Part shown: piece after piece, positions 60,336-64,000 of the stretch
Numbering within the stretch: the first letter of the stretch is position 1
Layout of the letters: each line of letters begins with the position of its first letter
Assembly: GCF_014648435.1 (NCBI RefSeq)
Contig: NZ_BMRC01000026.1
Span: forward strand, 1-64,000
Direction of reading: 5' to 3'
DNA length: 64,000 nucleotides
Source: Nonomuraea spiralis
GTDB lineage: Bacteria > Actinomycetota > Actinomycetes > Streptosporangiales > Streptosporangiaceae
The notes under the pieces: model-generated
What the model saw: only the letters and a program-made list of their open reading frames with translations
What the model was told of the DNA's origin: nothing
Databases searched by the model: none
Program-made: the position numbers and the translations under genes

Positions 60336-61517
60336 GGGCCGGGCGGCGATGAGGGCCTGGCGGGCGCGGAGCACGATCTCCAGCTCGAACCTGATGTCGG
60401 GATCGGTGAGCTGGTCGCCGTAGAGCTCTTCGAGCTGCCGCAGCCGGTAGCGCACGGTCTGCGGGTGCACGTGCAGCCGGGCGGCCACCTCCGCGGCGCC
60501 CCGGCCGTGCCGTAACCAGGCGAGCAGCGTCTCGGCCAGCCGGTCCTGCTGGGCGGGCCGCAGGTGCGCGAGCGGCGCGAGGCGCACCTCCGCCAGGGAG
60601 CCGACCAGTTCCTCGTCCTTGAACACCACGAGCGCGGCCATGTGGTCGGCGCAGCGCAGCAGCCCGCTCGGCAGCACGCCGCGCCGCGACAACTCCAGCG
60701 CCTCGCGCGCCCACCTCAGGGACGTCGCCGCCGCGGCCAGCGGTACGGCCGGCCCGATCGCGGCACGCCGCCCGCGCAGCGCGTGGTCGAGCAGCTGAGC
60801 CTGCCCCGGCCCGTCCGGATCGGGCACCAGCAGGCAGGGCGCGGGCCGCTCCAGCCCGCCGAGCACGTCGGGCGGCAGCGCGGGCGCCCGGTACGTCCCG
60901 TGCTGGTCGTCGAGCGCCACGCCCGCGACGGTCCTGGGCAACCGCCATCCGGCGGCCTTGGCGAGGTCGGCGATGGCTTCGGGGGCGGCGGGCGGCCGGC
61001 TCAGCAGCAGGTCGAGCAGGCGGTTGCGGCGGCGTTCGATCTCGCCGGACGCGTGTGCCCTGGCTTCGTCGAAGCCCTCGGCGGCGGCGTCGGCGAGCTG
61101 GTCGAGGTAGACGAAGATGGCCTCGCCCAGGTCGTACAGGGACTGCGGGGTCAGGCCGAGCGGGTTGGCGATCTCCGTCAGCCGCCGCCAGCTCACCCGG
61201 GCGCCCAGCCGCATCGCCGCCTGCAGCGGCTCCAGATTGCGGCCCTCGGCCGCCTCGCCCTTGCCGATCATGCGGAACGGCTCGGGGTCCCAGGGGGCGC
61301 ACGGGTTCTCGATACGGTCGAGGAAGCCGTCGATGGCCTCCTCGACCGCCTTCTTCACGACTTTGATGTAGATCTCGTCCGTCGGTCTGGCGTACTCGGG
61401 GATCCGGGTCTGGATCTCCTCGATCACCTCGGCCGAGACCTTTCCGATGCCAGCCCTGAGCGTTCTCACGATGTCCGCGGGGAGCCGGGTTTCGCTGATG
61501 TCACTCTTGATGGCCAT
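60333..61517 (-). CDS. PucR family transcriptional regulator
   Basis: 394 aa. A helical N-terminal half of the kind found in RsbT/PucR-like regulators (VRTLRAGIGKVSAEVIEEIQ) and a C-terminal PucR helix-turn-helix: EVAARLHVHPQTVRYRLRQL. Full length for the shorter PucR subtype. Regulated genes unknown. ATG 61517 with AGGAGGG six to eight bases upstream. Directly upstream lies a 35-bp region with a doubled CAAGAGCTTG, a likely regulatory site, then the EF-hand gene. Confidence 0.9.
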   Translation of the reverse strand: MAIKSDISETRLPADIVRTLRAGIGKVSAEVIEEIQTRIPEYARPTDEIYIKVVKKAVEEAIDGFLDRIENPCAPWDPEPFRMIGKGEAAEGRNLEPLQAAMRLGARVSWRRLTEIANPLGLTPQSLYDLGEAIFVYLDQLADAAAEGFDEARAHASGEIERRRNRLLDLLLSRPPAAPEAIADLAKAAGWRLPRTVAGVALDDQHGTYRAPALPPDVLGGLERPAPCLLVPDPDGPGQAQLLDHALRGRRAAIGPAVPLAAAATSLRWAREALELSRRGVLPSGLLRCADHMAALVVFKDEELVGSLAEVRLAPLAHLRPAQQDRLAETLLAWLRHGRGAAEVAARLHVHPQTVRYRLRQLEELYGDQLTDPDIRFELEIVLRARQALIAARP

Positions 61518-61547
61518 CGTCCCTCCTGTCGCCATTGTGACGTAGGC

Positions 61548-61582
61548 GACAAGAGCTTGCCTAGCAAGAGCTTGTTCTTGTC
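61548..61582. promoter_or_regulatory. Doubled CAAGAGCTTG element upstream of pucR
   Basis: CAAGAGCTTG occurs at 61550-61559 and 61565-61574, 15 bp apart. The pair is flanked by GACAAGA (61548-61554) and its reverse complement TCTTGTC (61576-61582), giving dyad symmetry overall. It fills the space between the EF-hand stop and the pucR start; candidate autoregulatory site. Confidence 0.5.
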
Positions 61583-61781
61583 ATTTCTGGAAGAACGCGC
61601 CGAACTCCTCCACGTCAATCAGGCCGTCGCCGTCCTTGTCCAGCTTTCGCACGCCTTCCTGTGCGGCTTCCAAGGTGACGGGCTGGCCGAGCACCTCCAT
61701 CAGGCGGACGAGTTCGACGGCGGAGATACGGCCGTCCTTGTCGGCGTCGATGAGGTCGAAGGTGAGGGCGTGATCGCTCAT
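61581..61781 (-). CDS. Two-EF-hand calcium-binding protein (calerythrin-like, short)
   Basis: 66 aa. Two canonical 12-residue EF-hand loops: DADKDGRISAVE (12-23) and DKDGDGLIDVEE (48-59), each with Asp at positions 1, 3 and 5 and Glu at 12, so both should bind Ca2+. No signal peptide, hence a cytosolic Ca2+ buffer or sensor. It starts ATG 61781 and ends 64 bases upstream of pucR on the same strand; partner proteins unknown. Confidence 0.93.
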   Translation of the reverse strand: MSDHALTFDLIDADKDGRISAVELVRLMEVLGQPVTLEAAQEGVRKLDKDGDGLIDVEEFGAFFQK

Positions 61782-61945
61782 TGGGGGTGCCTTTCTGGTG
61801 TTACCGGTGCGTCGGGTCAGACCTTAGTGGCGACTTCCCCGAACCTGCCGATGAATTCGGCGGAACATCGAATCGGGACAAAATCCGCCCTCCTCCGCAT
61901 TCCGGCGGCTCGACAGCCGGTTCATCTGACGAGTACGACGTACAG

Positions 61946-62320
61946 ATGCGTATTCGACAGGCGACCTCGGCCGACGCGGGGGCGATCGCCGAGGTCCACG
62001 TACGGTCCTGGCAGGCCGCCTACCGTGGGCTCGTCCCGCAGGACCACCTCGACGGCATGAACGCGGCCGCCCGCCGGCCCGCATGGGAACGATGGCTGGC
62101 CCGTACGGCCTGGCCCAGGGAGGGAACCCTCGTGGCCGAGGCCGTCGCCGCGCTGAGCCGGGCGGGTTACCGGCAGGCCGTTCTGTGGGTCCTGGACGCC
62201 AACGTGCGCGCCCGGCGGTTCTACGAGGCCGCCGGATGGCACGACGACGGGGTGGTCAAGGACGACGACAGCCGGGGTTTCGTGCTCACCGAGATCCGGT
62301 ACCGGCGTCCGCTCGACTGA
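61946..62320 (+). CDS. GNAT-like protein lacking the acetyl-CoA core
   Basis: 124 aa where GNAT acetyltransferases have about 165. The beginning (MRIRQATSADAGAIAEVHVR, SWQAAYRGLVPQDHLDGM) and end (QAVLWVLDANVRARRFYEAA, GWHDDGVVKDD) are typical, but at residue 64-66 the frame jumps from GTLVAE straight to AVAALSRAGYRQ. The missing 40-45 residues include the R/Q-x-x-G-x-G/A loop that binds acetyl-CoA. The frame is intact, so this is an in-frame deletion. Catalytic activity is unlikely. ATG 61946 lacks a clear ribosome site. Could be labelled a pseudogene. Confidence 0.75.
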   Translation: MRIRQATSADAGAIAEVHVRSWQAAYRGLVPQDHLDGMNAAARRPAWERWLARTAWPREGTLVAEAVAALSRAGYRQAVLWVLDANVRARRFYEAAGWHDDGVVKDDDSRGFVLTEIRYRRPLD

Positions 62321-62342
62321 CCACACGGACGGGTACGCCGGG

Positions 62343-63221
62343 TCAGGGCCTCGCGGCGGCCTGCCGGAGGGCGTCGACGAAGGCGGTGACCTGGGGGCGG
62401 GCGTCTCCCCGGCGCCAGGCGATGGCGAGTTGTCCCGGGGGGAGGCCGGCCACCGGGCGATAGACCATGCCCGGCCGCTTGTAGAGCGTCGCGTTCCCCT
62501 CGGCCACCAGCACGACGCCCAGCCCGCTGATCACCGCCTCGAACACCTCCTCCGGCGTGTTCGCCGTGACGCCGACGACCGGATCGTCGTCCCGCGCGTC
62601 CCGGGCGAGCCAGAAGTCGCGCAGCGGGCCGGCGGCCGGGGGCAGCGCGATGAACGGTTCGTCCCGCAGCTCGGCGAACGGGACCTCGGCCAGCTCGGCC
62701 AACCGGTGGTCGGCCGGCATCGCCACCCCCCGCCCCTCGGTGACCAGCACGTACGTCTCCAGCCCCGGCGGCACGGGCAGCCAGATGAACGCCACGTCGG
62801 AGGACCCGTCGGCGAGGCCGCCGCTGGGGTCGTCCCAGCCCACGAGCCGGAGCGAGACCTCCCACCCCGGCAGGGCCCGGCGGAACAGCCGCAACGCCTC
62901 CTGCTGCAACCCCCTGCCGACGGCCGTCTGCATCCCGATGATCAGAGTCCCCGTGGGGGCGGCGGCGCGCGCCGTCTCCACTCCGGCGGCCCAGCGTTCG
63001 AGCAGTTCCCGCGCCACGGGCAGCAGCGCCTCGCCCTGCCGGGTCAGCGTCACGCCGCTGGGCACGCGTTCCAGCAGGGCGAACCCGAGCTGTCGCTCCA
63101 GCACCCTGAGCTGCTTGGACAGGGCGGGCTGCGAGACGAAGAGCCGCTCGGCGGCGCGCGTCACGTTCAGCTCCTCGGCCACCGCGACGAAGTAGCGGAG
63201 CTCCCGCAGGTGCACGTCCAT
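62343..63221 (-). CDS. LysR family transcriptional regulator
   Basis: 292 aa. N-terminal winged helix: LRELRYFVAVAEELNVTRAA, ERLFVSQPALSKQLRVLERQ. Effector domain from about residue 92 (GTLIIGMQTAVGRGLQQEAL). Divergent from an aldo/keto reductase with a LysR-type box right at its start codon, so it very likely controls that gene and itself. ATG 63221. The 3' end lies 22 bases from the convergent GNAT gene. Confidence 0.93.
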   Translation of the reverse strand: MDVHLRELRYFVAVAEELNVTRAAERLFVSQPALSKQLRVLERQLGFALLERVPSGVTLTRQGEALLPVARELLERWAAGVETARAAAPTGTLIIGMQTAVGRGLQQEALRLFRRALPGWEVSLRLVGWDDPSGGLADGSSDVAFIWLPVPPGLETYVLVTEGRGVAMPADHRLAELAEVPFAELRDEPFIALPPAAGPLRDFWLARDARDDDPVVGVTANTPEEVFEAVISGLGVVLVAEGNATLYKRPGMVYRPVAGLPPGQLAIAWRRGDARPQVTAFVDALRQAAARP

Positions 63222-63234
63222 AACCGTTGGTTAT
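63220..63234. promoter_or_regulatory. LysR-type operator (T-N11-A)
   Basis: ATAACC-GTT-GGTTAT, a perfect 6-bp inverted repeat with a 3-nt centre; the inner TAACCGTTGGTTA matches the T-N11-A rule for LysR boxes. Located between the divergent lysR and aldo/keto reductase genes, overlapping the lysR start codon. Confidence 0.6.
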
Positions 63235-63283
63235 AGCAAAGGGTCTTGGACGCCGGCCGCCCCCGGGCGGCACGATCTCCGGC

Positions 63284-64000
63284 ATGAAGACACGTGAGCT
63301 CGGAACACTGCAGGTCCCCGCCCTCGGTTTCGGCGCGATGGTGCTCTCTCCCGGTGTGTACGGCGACATCGACGACACCCGTGCGCAGACGGCGTTGCAG
63401 GCGGCACTGGACGGCGGCGCCACCCACATCGACACCAGCGACGCCTACGGCCCGGACGGCCACAACGAACGCCTGGTCGGCCGCGCCCTGAAGGGCCGCC
63501 GGGACGAGGTCGTGGTGGCCACCAAGTTCGGCCTGGCGATCCCGGACGGCGAGCCGAGCCGGTCGTACCCGGTCGGCTACGCCTTCAACGAACTCCGCGT
63601 GAACGCCGACCCCCGCCTGGTCCGCCGCTACGCCGAGCGCAGCCTGCGCAACCTGGACACCGACGTGATCGACCTGTACTACCTGCACTACCCGGACCCG
63701 GGCGTCCCGCTGGAGGAGACGGCCGGCGCGATGGCGGACCTCGTGCGCGACGGCCTGGTCAGGCACATCGGCCTGTCGAACGTCACGGCGGACCAGCTCA
63801 GGGCCGCCCACGCCGTGCATCCCGTGACGGCCGTGCAGAACGAGTGGTCGATGTGGCGCCCGGTGGACCCCGAACTGCTGGCCACGGCCCGCGAACTGGG
63901 TGTCGGCCTGGTCGCCTGGAGCCCCCTCGGCAACGGCTTCCTCACCGGTACGGTGCAGCGGCTGGACGAAGGCGACTTCCGCCACAACGCGCCCCGGTTC
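63284..64000 (+). CDS. Aldo/keto reductase, cut by window end
   Basis: 239 residues present; the 3' end is outside. NADP(H)-dependent TIM barrel: MKTRELGTLQVPALGFGAMV, catalytic Asp/Tyr in HIDTSDAYGPDG, Lys in VVATKFG and His in YYLHYPDP. The YajO/pyridoxal-reductase-like arrangement with NEWSMWRPVDPELLATAREL is recognisable. The ATG at 63284 has no strong ribosome site. Controlled in all likelihood by the divergent LysR protein through the palindrome at 63220-63234. Confidence 0.93.
   Translation, partial: MKTRELGTLQVPALGFGAMVLSPGVYGDIDDTRAQTALQAALDGGATHIDTSDAYGPDGHNERLVGRALKGRRDEVVVATKFGLAIPDGEPSRSYPVGYAFNELRVNADPRLVRRYAERSLRNLDTDVIDLYYLHYPDPGVPLEETAGAMADLVRDGLVRHIGLSNVTADQLRAAHAVHPVTAVQNEWSMWRPVDPELLATARELGVGLVAWSPLGNGFLTGTVQRLDEGDFRHNAPRF

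Overview
The window comes from a high-GC actinomycete chromosome. GC-rich third codon positions, frequent GTG starts, GGAGG-type ribosome sites and families largely confined to Actinobacteria (DUF2530, DUF3027 beside a sacsin-like ATPase, actinobacterial XPB helicase, paired dynamin-like GTPases) point to the Streptosporangiales, something like Nonomuraea or Streptosporangium. That placement is inference from gene content. I see no tRNA, rRNA, CRISPR array, prophage, complete insertion sequence or secondary-metabolite cluster; the window is mostly core and housekeeping-like chromosome with a few decayed genes.

Region 1 (1-16 kb): the end of groEL, a small acidic secreted protein, a PEBP-like protein next to a HelD-type RNA polymerase motor, an XPB-type helicase, an acyl-CoA ligase, an NTPase-like protein with a degenerate P-loop, an Ssl2/helicase-associated protein, a decayed gene beside a TetR regulator, a HAD phosphatase, a cold-shock protein and an MFS protein. 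Region 2 (16-30 kb): DUF3027 plus a 1010-aa sacsin/Hsp90-like ATPase, a secreted TAP-type peptidase, DUF2530, a purine permease, a MarR-MFS pair, an RNA 2',3'-cyclic phosphodiesterase, a 27-aa membrane micropeptide, and a divergent aldo/keto reductase-MATE pair sharing an 18-bp perfect palindrome.

Region 3 (29.6-37.2 kb): L-2-hydroxyglutarate oxidase runs into a response regulator-kinase-response regulator cluster, followed by two overlapping dynamin-like GTPases that probably remodel membranes together. Region 4 (37-48 kb): MFS, LysR, the tdh-kbl threonine-degradation pair, then a ROK regulator followed by a carbohydrate ABC importer (two permeases, a Tat-type binding lipoprotein, no ATPase) and a Gfo/Idh/MocA oxidoreductase. 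Region 5 (47.8-54.4 kb): an SPFH-NfeD membrane pair, an L,D-transpeptidase, and an overlapping homogentisate operon (hmgA, an unrecognised gene, fahA) with an IclR regulator. Region 6 (54.5-64 kb): secreted Ig-like protein, amine-type flavin oxidase, MFS, a stunted MMPL-like protein, a secreted protein, PucR regulator, EF-hand protein, a GNAT protein that has lost its acetyl-CoA motif, and a LysR/aldo-keto reductase divergent pair cut by the window end.

The points I would look at first are the unrecognised third gene of the homogentisate operon, the paired GTPases behind the two-component cluster, the degenerate P-loop protein, the GNAT with an internal deletion, the 27-codon micropeptide, and several clean palindromes in intergenic regions that suggest specific operators.
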